Part shown: positions 31,191 through 41,893 of the stretch, in pieces
How the letters are laid out: each line of letters opens with the position of its first letter
Position numbering within the stretch: position 1 is the first letter of the stretch
Assembly (NCBI GenBank): GCA_032622095.1
Contig: CP136064.1
Location: 125,847,605-125,911,604 of the forward strand
Source: Siphonodentalium dalli
Lineage: Eukaryota; Mollusca; Scaphopoda; Gadilida; Siphonodentaliidae
DNA: 64,000 nucleotides
Reading direction: 5' to 3'
The notes under the pieces: model-generated
The model's input: the letters and a program-made list of their open reading frames with translations, nothing else
Databases searched by the model: none
Told to the model about the DNA's origin: nothing
Program-made: the position numbers and the translations under genes

Positions 31191-33055
31191 GTAGGGTTCT
31201 CTATTCCGAAGGTTCATTATTCCGAAGGTTCGCTATTCCGACGGTTCATTATTCCGAAGGTTCCCTATTCCGAAGGTTCATTATTCCGAAGGTTCGCTAT
31301 TCCGAAGGTTTTCTATTCTGGGCGTATTTAACCAGAAATGAATCAAAATTTGCACCCCACCACAAAAACCACACGAGGAATGAAAAATACGATTACGCTA
31401 GTATTCATATATAGTATATGTATACATCCACTTCTAATTCCCAAATTGTCCTAGATATCGGTTATTAATAGCAAGAAAAGAGTATCAGTTTATCGTTCAT
31501 TGTGGAAAGTTAAAAACACGATGACTGAAATAAACTACATGTAAGAGATATAGTTTTTCCGAACTGGCAATCTGTATTTGAAAAAAAAACATCAACATTC
31601 AAGGCCCACTTAATTTTCGAACCCCCAGATCACATGTATAAAATATATGCCACTATATATACCATTTGAAATATGAAGCTCTCTAACACTGTATTATCAG
31701 CTTATCCGGTGTAATAAACTGTGAGCATGTTGTTTTTGTTGAGTTAACGCAGGGTTAACGACTTGTTTTTGTGCTTAAGGTTCATCTGGTTTTGTTGCGC
31801 AAAGTAAAGTGTATTATTTTCAATGGAGGGGGCCGGTAACTCTATATTTTAAAGATAATGTTATTCCCCTTCAATTGAAAATACAGTAGGTTGAATTCTG
31901 TTGCATTCTGAGAGCCATGACATATACCGGGGGAATCTTTTTATGATTAAAGATGTTTTCGATTTCTCTAGGGGCATCTTCTGATACAGACGTTTGAACT
32001 ATATTAGTGTTCTAATAATATTTTATGGCACAGATTGTGTTTAAAACCTGACATCAAGGCACTATAAAAAATAGCCGATGACTCGAAAATTAAGTGGGCC
32101 TTACAATTCAATACAAATTCACAATTGCAGTTAGGTTCAACTCATACCCGTCTATTCGACGACATTCTGTTCGCATCATTCATTAAAGGTACTCAATCCG
32201 AAGGGTCCCCATCTCAACAGATTCCAACAACAACAATCCGATCAGAGGGTCCTATATTACTATTTCTTTGGCTTTGGGGGTAAAAAATATTTGATTCGAG
32301 TCGAGGAACCATCAAACAATGCTCAGAGTTATTAGATATTGATTTTTGAAATTTGTTATTTACTCGAGATGAGTACTAATAATTGCCTTCTACTGCCGTA
32401 ATCTGTTCGGGATGTGTACACCAAAATCTATTCAAACAGACAAGGATGGATAACTCTAAAATCAAGTCGTAATAATAACGCAATTTTGACTGAGTTCTGG
32501 GCCAGAAAGTATTCCCGATAATGAAAAATAATAGATTTCTAAAATCGATATCTAACAAATCTGAGCTTTGATGGGTGACTTCCTCGACTCGAATCAAATA
32601 TTTTTGACCCCCGAAGCCATTGAAATAGTAATTGAGAGGAGTTTTATCGGATTGAGTACCTTTAAGAGTTATAGTCCCGCTGTTTTAATCCCGCCTTTAG
32701 TTGGCGTATTGTTGCCTGTAAGATTATTGAGATATAACGCCAAAAGCGATGACATTAAATCGCACGGAAAGAGCAATAATTGTGTGGGCTGCCTGACGTG
32801 AATATGTATTGGAAAATAACGTCATACGTATTATAATGACATTAAATCTCAAGGAAACCCACGAAAATAACATTCAATGTTTCAATGTTTTAAGTTATTT
32901 CCTTCATAAAAAAGAGTCTTCGTGATAAAGAACCCTCTCAATACATGAATATAGAATTAACCTTTAAAAAACAAATCATCGGAATAGCGAACCTTCGGTG
33001 TAGTGAACCTTCGGAATAGTGAACCTTCGGAATAGCGAACCTTCGGAATAGAGAC
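31191..33055. mobile_element. Element with tandem-repeat inverted ends, copy 2 (tandem to copy 1)
   Basis: It begins with the same GGTAGGGTTCTCTATT head immediately after copy 1 and ends with GGAATAGCGAACCTTCGGAA units at about 32985-33055. The interior matches copy 1 throughout (for example GAGATATAG..TTTTTCCGAACTGG and GGCAATCTGTATTTGAAA) but carries an extra 475-bp MITE (32187-32661). The two copies are clearly diverged. Confidence 0.85.
32187..32661. mobile_element. 475-bp TTAA-flanked MITE nested in copy 2
   Basis: The ends AGGTACTCAATCCGA and TCGGATTGAGTACCT are complementary and flanked by TTAA (32183-32186, 32662-32665). A second complementary zone lies further in: AAATATTTGATTCGAGTCGA near 32286 and TCGACTCGAATCAAATATTT near 32585. 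Copies 1 (near 30765) and 3 (near 52115) of the host element lack it. TTAA target choice is known for piggyBac-type and some other transposases; I infer no specific family. Confidence 0.88.
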
Positions 33056-33319
33056 ATGTTCCCAAACCAAGCACTATCGGTTAAATGTATCGCCTAAAAC
33101 AACCTCCATTTTCAGCGACCATTTAGTTCTATGAGTGCGTGGTGTTAGCGAATAACGCCCACCGAACATAGTTGTAACATGCATGTATATTTCCTTTATT
33201 TGTATAATGAAATAATTATGTCAACCTTTATGGACGTGCTGGGGCTGATAATGTCGCTTAATTCGTCGTATTCTCAGATAATGTTATTAAGTCAACATAA
33301 CGTTTCCATAGATCAGCCT

Positions 33320-33602
33320 ACTTTTAAACAAAAACATTAATTGGGTCCTCCGTATATTCCTGTGGAATCGTCATGAAGTCTGATAATCCAGAAAGAAAAA
33401 GTCGAGTTTTAGATTCTGGACTCAGTTTATCGAATTCTAGGTAGAATTCAATATCAAAGTTGTTCAAAATGTCGAATTCCACAAGATTCCTATCCGATGT
33501 TATCGACGTGCATTCACATATGGTATGTTTAGCAACGTCGCTGTGTTCGTGATTGCAGAGAGGACATACCAGTAATTGTTTATTCTTACGCCATGTGTAC
33601 AT
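33320..33602 (-). pseudogene. C-terminal end of LINE A, separated by the LINE B insertion
   Basis: It encodes MYTWRKNKQLLVCPLC followed by NHEHSDVAKHTICEC, a C-terminal zinc-knuckle-like motif, and about 60 more residues. It fits as the continuation of the frame that stops matching at about 35482 (SSYRLVARLMA), so LINE B lies inside LINE A. Confidence 0.7.
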
Positions 33603-35482
33603 GGGTTTAAAGAATTACATATAAGAAAAACACAAATAATCAACAAGATCACAGTGTGGACATGACACGTATTCAAATATATATAACTGATGGGTGTGAC
33701 AAATCGATATATATAATAATATATGTATACCATAACATTATATTTTCAACGTTCGGTCTGTGGTCATTGAAAACTGAGGAGAACAGCTAGTTTTCGGTTG
33801 ACAACACTGATAAACATGCAGAGCCTCTTCGTGAAACTGAGCTTACTATTTGACAAAAGGATGCGGAATTTAGCTTCATTGGGAAAGTTATAATATGCAC
33901 GCGGTATGTATCGTTTTCTTTCATATACAAAAGCATCACAACTAAGAAGCGTGTGGTATTCATCACCGATTACGTTACGGGTACACAGTTCACATGTAAG
34001 TTGAATATACGGGATTTTGTTCCAACTACCGCGTTCTACCGGGAGTACACGATTTGCTGTTCTGAATCTCGCGAGAATCTGCACATCTTTAAGGCTCCGA
34101 TTATGTATGTATTTTTCGATTCCAAAGTTTGGTTTGATTGCCTTATACGTCAACCCCTTAGCGGAGGCCTCCACTGATGAGGCACATTCTTGCTTAAATT
34201 GATCTTGCATGCGGGATTTTACTGCCTTAATGATTATATCGTCTTCTATGTGGTGTTGGCATAACCATGCATATGACATTCCACATTTGTCAAGCATGTT
34301 TTGAATATACCTTATCCATGGTAGTTTGTAAGTTTCGTCCTCTGAAAGCTGATAACAAAGTTTATAAATTTGAGAGGTTAGTTTATTTCCAGAGGCATTT
34401 ATTAGTTTGGTCCAGAAGTTCAATATTATAATTTTAATGTTCATGTGGAGAGGAAATCTACCTAGTTCTCCATAGATCATATAACTTGGTGTTGATGATT
34501 TCAAACCCAATAGCATCTTACAAAATTTAAGGTGAACACGTTCGATAATTGAGTTATCGCCCGTACCCCAAGTTTCGCAACCGTATAGAAGGATATGGGT
34601 GACCATAGTGTCAAATAGTTGTAAATGAGCTTGTGTAGAAAGCTTGTTTTTACGACCGATTCTCAATACATCATACATAGCTCTTAGTCCTTTGTTTGTC
34701 GCATATCGTTTCATTTCAAGGAAAGATCCACTCTTACTAAAAATTATTCCTAAATAAGTAAATGATTTAACTACGTCCAAAATTTTATTATTGTAACTTA
34801 ATGCCAGGTGCTTTGGTTTACGTCTAGCGAAACAGACCACTTTAGATTTGACGATGTTGACTTTTAACATCCACGTGGTAAAATAGTCCTCAAAAAAGTC
34901 CAATTGCAGCTGTAGGTCATCTTGTCGTCTGAAAATAAGACCGTGTCGTCTGCATATAATAACATGAATAATTTCAAATAACTGTCTAGTTTCTCTTCGC
35001 ATTCCTGCGAAATACATGTTAGACCTCTGATATCAGTCGACGCTACGAAGTCAGTTAAATCATTTATGTACAGACAAAATAAAAAAGGTGAGAGATTGTC
35101 GCCTTGTTTTAGGCCAATGAATGAAGGAAAACTATTGGATGATTGACCATTATGAATAACTGTAGACGTTATGTCCGTATACATGTCGATGATGATATTA
35201 TACATTTTACCATCGATACCATTTAATAATAATTTGTACCAAAGCGCATCACGACAAACGGTATCGAAAGCTTTTTCAAAGTCTATAAATGCGCAATATA
35301 ACTTTTTCTTTTTAAATTTTGTCAATTCAATCAAAGTATGCAAAATAAATACGTTGTCATTTGTGGAATGGTGTTTCCGAAATCCACTTTGGTTATCATG
35401 GATTAAGTTTTGTTGGTCAGAGAATTGATTTAAACGTTTGTTTATGATGGCAGTGAATTTCTCACCAGGTAATATAGCCATA
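33603..35482 (-). pseudogene. LINE B: 5'-truncated ORF2 (RT to C-terminus), nested in LINE A
   Basis: Minus-strand order: GEKFTAIINKRLNQF and QSGFRKHHST, then CAFIDFEKAFDTV, GLKQGDNLSPFLFCLYINDL, and the YADD catalytic box near 34940. A frameshift lies near 34900-34990. A second long frame to 33764 holds VNIVKSKVVCFARR, SFTYLGIIFS, HILLYGCETWG, STPSYMIYGELGRFPL and the knuckle CELCTRNVIGDEYHTLLSC. Only one clear lesion is visible, so it is the youngest-looking copy of the family that also left the relics at 2757 and 4391. The 3' UTR runs to about 33603. Endonuclease and ORF1 are missing. Confidence 0.85.
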
Positions 35483-36545
35483 AGGCGAGCAACAAGCCTG
35501 TACGATGATTTATATTTTGGGAAGCATTGACATTTTCCCCAAAGGTGAGACATGGTTAAGTCTGATTGTATGGCAGCGAATCGAGCAAGTCTACTGTCGC
35601 CATTTATAATTGCTGTCCACTCTTCAGAACACCCTATTTTCCATTTGTCTTTCAATACATTTTTCCATGTTAGTTTATTCGGGAATTCGTGTAAATCAAT
35701 ATAAGTGATCAGGTAGTCGACCATGTTATATTTCTGGAGTGTTGTAATCGTGTCAGCTATATATGACATTTTTTTCACTTATCTCTGAGCACCCCGCGAC
35801 ATATTGATACATACGGGTTAAGAAAACAGATTTAACAGTTTTGTTTAGCGACAGATTACATAGCGAGCCAAAGAATGAGAGTTTGCGTTTATCGATTAAA
35901 GACATGAGTGGAGGCAGACCGACTAACCCAAGTGCTATTTCTGTCTTTGTGCGTGTGTGTAGACCCTGGAAAAATTTAACGCAAAATCGGTGTGTTCTTT
36001 CCAGACGATCATGGTTATTCTGGCACAAATTCCAAAGTAATTCAGAACTGTACAATCCCCTCGGAAGTACCACAGACGAGTAGATAATAGAACAACTCTT
36101 TGGAGTTATACCACCCGGATGAATACCAGCATTTGTGAGCATCATAAATGTACTTCTAGTTGTTTCGCAAATATTTTCAACAAAGGCACCGGTGAAATCG
36201 TATTTATCGAGTGGTATCCCCAAATGAGTTGTTCGCGTATCCTCCTTGATCTGAGATTCCCCTAGATTCCATGTGCGATTTTGACGAGTATAATTCGCTT
36301 TTGTCTCATTAAAAACAATTATACAGCATTTATTGGGGTTATATCTGTACCTCCGTGTGATACTGTAAGAAACGCATATTTCACAAAGTTTTTGTAATCC
36401 ATTTTAACTGAGAGACAATAACACCATATCGTCCGCGTGTGTATGGCTGGTGCAATTTATGCCCAGCATTTGTAATCCATATCCTGAGATGGCTAGTTGA
36501 TTGATCAATTCATCTAAGAATTGGGTCGTACTACGGTAGAGCTTT
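35482..36545 (-). pseudogene. LINE A: ORF2 middle/C-terminal region
   Basis: Minus-strand reading from about 36530 shows ISGYGLQMLGINC then HADDMVLLS (a YADD-type box with His, near 36430), an in-frame stop, then NPNKCCIIVFNE (about 36300-36340). An open stretch 36223-35753 follows, with YSSELLWN, LERTHRFCVKFFQGL and LGLVGLPPLM. Coding continues in another frame to SSYRLVARLMA at about 35485. A different LINE type from B, related to the relic at 28600-29625. Broken by stops, a frameshift and LINE B. Confidence 0.75.
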
Positions 36546-36559
36546 CAAGGGGACAAGAG

Positions 36560-39500
36560 ACAAACCATTAAGCCCATTGGCATCTTTGAATTTACTTTCA
36601 TATATTACATTAAGGGCGCGAGGTATATCTCAGGAAATTGCGTTTTTGACAGTTGTAATGCACTTTATGCTTGATCTCAATTGCACACTGCCTTACCAAA
36701 TTGCGTATAAATTTGAAATGATGTCGGAAAACTCAGGCATAACTGAAAGTATCGTGCGAAATACTATTGTTTTTGCATTGCATCTAAAACAACTATTAAA
36801 AACTAAATATTCCAAAATGAAAAATAAAACATATAGGGCGTTACTTCAGAAATACATGCGAAGGAAACATCGCGATGTTACAAATAGTATAACAGATCTT
36901 TCCAGAACTATTGCACTTACCATAATTGGATTAATAAGGCGAGCATTTGATATAAAAATTAATCCAGGTCCTACCGCAGATAACTATGAACATACATTCT
37001 CCATTATGTGTTTGAATATACAAAGTTTGCTTCCAAAATTAGACGTTGTGGTGATAGAAGCATCTAGTTACGATATTGTCTCATTCACTGAAACCTGGCT
37101 CACTGAACAAACTTCGAATGCAGAACTGAGCATACTCGGGTTCCATGCCCCAGAGAGATTAAATAGACCCACATTAGGAGGAGGAGTGGCTGTGTATATA
37201 AAGGATTCGTACTATTTTAGGAGACGTGCTGATCTAGAAACTCCGGAAATCGAATATATCTGGGTGGAAGTCATGCTTTCGTCGTCAACAAAGTTTCTAC
37301 TTGGTACATTATATAAACCTCCAAATCTACCAGTAAATACATGGGAGAAAATATATTCAAATATAGATATGGCCCTTGGAGACAGGAAAGTTATTCGTCA
37401 CGTGATTCTAACTGGCGACTTCAATTCCAATCAACTTCCATCTGAATCAAAATATGTTAAATATATTCGTAATCGATTCGGAATGGAACAGTTAATCAAA
37501 GATCCAACTCATTTTACAGAGAGTTCATCTTCTCTCATAGACTTATTTTTAACAAATCAAGGACAATTTGTTAAACATAGCGAAGTTACTGACCCTTTCT
37601 TCTCAGATTTGACTCGATTTCACTGTCCAATAGTGATGAATTTTCGTATAGAGAAATCGAGTGGAATCGTGAAAAGGAAGGTATGGGACCACTCAAGAGC
37701 AGATTATAATGCAAATATGAATGCCGAATTTGAAAATTGGAATTACAAGAAAGAACTATCTAATACCCCATACATCGAATTAGCGAATATATTGACAAAT
37801 AAAATAAAATAAATAACATTGCAATATATACCAAACAAACACGTAACTACTCGCCAAAATGAAAAAGAATGGATGAATAACGAAATCCGTGGTATGATAA
37901 GGCAGAGAAAACGATTATACAAGGCAGCCAAACGGAAATGTTCTCATGATGCTTGGGCAAAATAAAAATCACAACGAAATTCTGTTATTTCGGCTATCAG
38001 ACGGGCCAAACAATCTTATTGCGCCAAAACCCAAAGTATATTGGGAAGTTGCTTCACTGAATCCTCACTTTGGTGGGAACCTAAGCCTATACCAGTACTC
38101 ATATTTAACGATGAATTGATAAATGACAACTTACAAAAAGCCAACACCTTCAACAAATACTTTTGTTCTATATCGTCATTGACAAACGAAAGGGAGATAG
38201 AGTTACCTCACTTTGACCAGTTAACAGAAAGCGAACTAAGAGACATAGAAATCGACGACGAACTTGTTCACAAATGCCAACGGTCAATTAAGACGTCAAA
38301 AGCCTCCGGTTATGATGGCATAAGCCCAAAAGTATTGAAAACTGTGCCTATTCCTTAACTGCACCATTAAGATTTATTTTTAATATTTTTTAAAAACATG
38401 CACACTTTCCCATTGAGTGGAAGAAGGCAAATGTATTTCCAATCTTTAAAAAAGATGACCCTTGTATACCGTCAAACTATCGCCCTGTTTCCCTTCTGAG
38501 TTGTCTCTCTAAAATCTTTGAAAAATGCATATACCGTCGTCTGTCAGACTATTTGCGTGAACACAAATTGTTGTCCGATCTGCAATCAGGGTTTACTCCC
38601 AACGACAGTACTGTGTTTCAATTAATCGACATATACCACTATATCATATCATCACTAGATGAGGGGAAAGAAATAAGATATGTCTTTTGCGATATTAGTA
38701 AAGCTTTTGATAAGGTCTGGCATCGAGGACTGCTCTTTAAATTGAAAAGAATGGGAATAACAGGAAATATGTATAAACTTCTTGATAATTACTTGGAATC
38801 TAGAGAGCAGAGAGTTACAATCAATGGGGTGAGCTCTAATTGGATGCCTGTTTCAGCTGGAGTCCCACAGGGGTCCTTACTCGGCCCTCTGCTATTTTTG
38901 GTCTACATAAATGATATTGTTGGAGGGATAACTAGCAATATTCGCCTATTTGCGGATGATACTTCCCTTTTTCTTGCCGTTGAAGACCACACCCTTGCTG
39001 CCAACGTAATGAACCAAGATATACAGCGAATATATGAATGGTCGCAAATCTGGGCCGTTAAATTTAATCCATTGAAAACAGAGTCTATCTTAGTATCACG
39101 GAAGAATATTATTGAAGATCATCCACCCCTTAGGATGGCAGGTGAAGATATCATAGAGGTGACTGAACATAAGCACCTAGGACTGACATTTAACGATGGA
39201 GGGAAGTGGAAAAATCACATCGAAGATATTGAAGAGCGAGCCTCAAAACGATTATACATACTTAGGAAGAATAAATATGCCCTAGATAGGAGAACATTAG
39301 AACGAATTTATCTATCATTTATACGCCCCGTCTTGGAATATGCTTCCCCTGTGTGGGACGATTGCACGGCTGAAGAATCACAATTATTAGAAGATATACA
39401 ATATGAAGCAGCACGTATACAATAATAACTGGAGCTACTAGGAGTTGTAATAGGGATGAATTATTGGTAGAAATTGGATGGCAGGAACTATCGAAAAGGA

Positions 39501-40450
39501 GAGAAAAATCAAAACTTGCTCAATTCTATAAAATGACGAGAAAATCAACCCCACAATATCTATATAACTATGTCCCAAGGGATTCAACAACTTCAAGTGG
39601 ATACCCATTCAGGCACGATAACTTAAGACGTCCCTTTTGCTTTTCTACCTCTTTACAAAAATCATTCATACCACATGCTATTAAACTTTGGAATGAATTA
39701 TGAGACGAAGCGAAAATGTGCGAAACGGTTTCCGAATTTAAACAATTCCTGAATAAAGATTGTATAGAACCTCCACAATTCTACGAGTATGCATATACAC
39801 GGCAAAGTCAAGTAATCCACTGTCGAATACGTCTCGAATGCAGTAATCTGAATGATCACTTGCACCAAAATCACTTACAGGATAATTCCGATTGTACTTA
39901 TTGTGGCCTGACAGAGACAACTGAACACTTCTTCTTATACTGTCGAAAGTTCACGAACGAACGAACGATATGCTTCCAAGGTCTTCATAACAGACCATGT
40001 TTAAATGATCTTATTAAAGGATCTCAGTCATTAACACTAGATCAAAACATCGATATCTTCGCAAGAGTACAGAAATATATTCTACTTACAAAAAGATTCG
40101 CGACTAACTGAGAGAAAACAAACTATGCTATCAACAATGCGGCAACCCTTGTCTCATTGAACGGGTTGATGGGGACCATATGGGCGCTGATGGGTGGGCA
40201 GGCAGGAAGCTATATATATCCATTATTAATTCGCAGTCAACATAACTCATTTAGATATTAATGATAAACCAGTTATCACCCATGTGAATATCCAATGGGG
40301 AAATGACAAATATAAGCTTACAAAGCTTACAGTCAGATCCTTTTCTCATCTCCTATATGCTGGGACACACGTGTTAACATTTTGTAATAAATATATGTGT
40401 TGTAATTAAAATTGTATATGTATGTACACACTTGCTATTGAGAATAAAAT
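36560..40450 (+). pseudogene. LINE C: nearly full-length APE-type LINE (CR1/L2-like)
   Basis: The first frame (36577-37812, 411 codons) has a basic N-terminal region, a DIKINPGP motif at codons 125-132, then an apurinic endonuclease-like domain: SIMCLNIQSLLPKLD, FTETWLTEQ, GGGVAVYI, LLGTLYKPP, LTGDFNSN and LIDLFLTNQ. Stops at 37810 and 37963 and a frameshift near 38356 follow. The RT part has NYRPVSLLSCLSKIFEKCI (about 38479), CDISKAFDKVWHRGLLFKL, AGVPQGSLLGPLLFLVYIND and FADD (about 38952). Another shift near 39424 and a stop at 39702 precede a C-terminal CTYCGLTETTEHFFLYC (about 39894). AATAAA at about 40443 marks the 3' end. Target-primed reverse transcription enzyme, now dead with about six lesions. 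Confidence 0.9.
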
Positions 40451-40479
40451 ATTGTTTACACTAATTCATCTACGTAAAT

Positions 40480-41887
40480 CATATAGTAAAATGGCGATAA
40501 TATGCTTCCTTGTCTATATAGCTCCATGTAATACTTTAAACCACTGATATGAAGTATGTTGGTATCGAACTGAACATGATACATTTGTCAAAAGGTTGTA
40601 TAATAATATGAAGAAATGTCCCTGTACCCCGCGTTCGTAAAGTTTGTACAATAGACCATTTACTCAGACGGTGTCTAAAGCCTTCCAAACATCGAGAAAA
40701 CACGAATACAAATTTTGTTTGCTTTCGGATACGTATGAAATGCATTCTCTCATCAAGTAGGAGGTCATGTTAGCACTTACTCCTTTTTGGAAACCGTGCT
40801 GCAATGGGTTAACTTCGAGTAAGTATGGTGTGTATCGCTCTAATCGGGTCTGGATTATTTTTTCAAGTATTTTGTAAACTATCATAATCTGTTTTTGGTT
40901 TGGACCCTCCTTTATATAAAGTAATAATAACACCGCGCTTCATACGTTCAGGGACTGTCTGTTCTGTAATAATATCAGTGAGTAGGTCTGACACCGCCTG
41001 CATTAATGCAGGGCCACCATATATAATATGTTCGTTTGCGATGAGATCCCACCCTGCTGCTTTACCACGATTTAGATTTCGACAAATTTAATATCAGCCA
41101 GTTCGCTCTCTGTTACCGGGAATATGATATTCTTGTCAATTTTACTTTCGCTTGTATTGGTCACTTCTCGGTCAACACAAGAATTAACACGATTAAATTG
41201 TTCTGAGTCAAAGCTCGGTTGATATAGCGGCGAGTAGAGCTTTTCGAAGTATGTCGCCCAACCTTCAGTTATTTCAGATTCCTCACGAAAACAGTTCCAT
41301 TGTGTACGAAAAATGGATTTTTATATTGGCGTGTAAATTTTTTTATTTCGCGTTTAACATGCGGAAAAGGTCATCTTGGTCCATCTCAGCGCGTTCATCT
41401 ATTTCGTTGACCACTTCTCTCATGTTTTTATGAGATGCTCTCCTATAGGGCCTACGAAAGTTGCACTTGGCTTCTTTATACTTAACATAAGTTCCGAAAT
41501 CGATTTCGTTTTGTTCTCTGGGTCTTCCTGACTCTATCCATTTTCTCCGATGTGCACGCATTTGTTCGTGTAACGCTTTTAACTCATCATTCCAGAAGGG
41601 TTTATGGTTTCGTTTGAAACATTTACGAGGAAAACACGCAACCGATGCGTTTGCAATTGCTTGTACGATTTCTGCATATCTAGATACTGCGTCAATTTGA
41701 TACAAATTGGGGTCTCGGTTTTTTTCTTTGATAATTTCAATATCAAGATATATCTGATACTCTTCGATGATTTCTGGGTGAGATCTCACTCGCTTCCAGT
41801 CGATCCCGCCATGAGCGTTAGCATCTAGCCCCCCGACGGTGTGATCATTTACGGGCAAAGAAATATTGGACGATGATTTGACACATC
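40480..41887 (-). pseudogene. LINE D: reverse transcriptase part, 3' of the insertion
   Basis: Minus-strand coding starts at DVSNHRPIF near 41885, resumes the endonuclease end (VNDHTVGGLDANAHGGIDW), then an open 41933-41343 linker (KRNHKPFWNDELKALHEQMR). After frame breaks comes RT: AAGWDLIANEHIIYGG near 41050, QTRLERYTPYLLEVNPLQHG and CFLDVWKALDTV near 40670. The copy ends before the YADD motif, near 40480, where LINE C's 3' end lies. Multiple stops. Confidence 0.7.
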
Positions 41888-41893
41888 TATAGA

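Noticed and set aside
35171..35428. Plus-strand frames across 33.9-36.1 kb
   Set aside because: They are antisense shadows of the minus-strand LINE reading frames.
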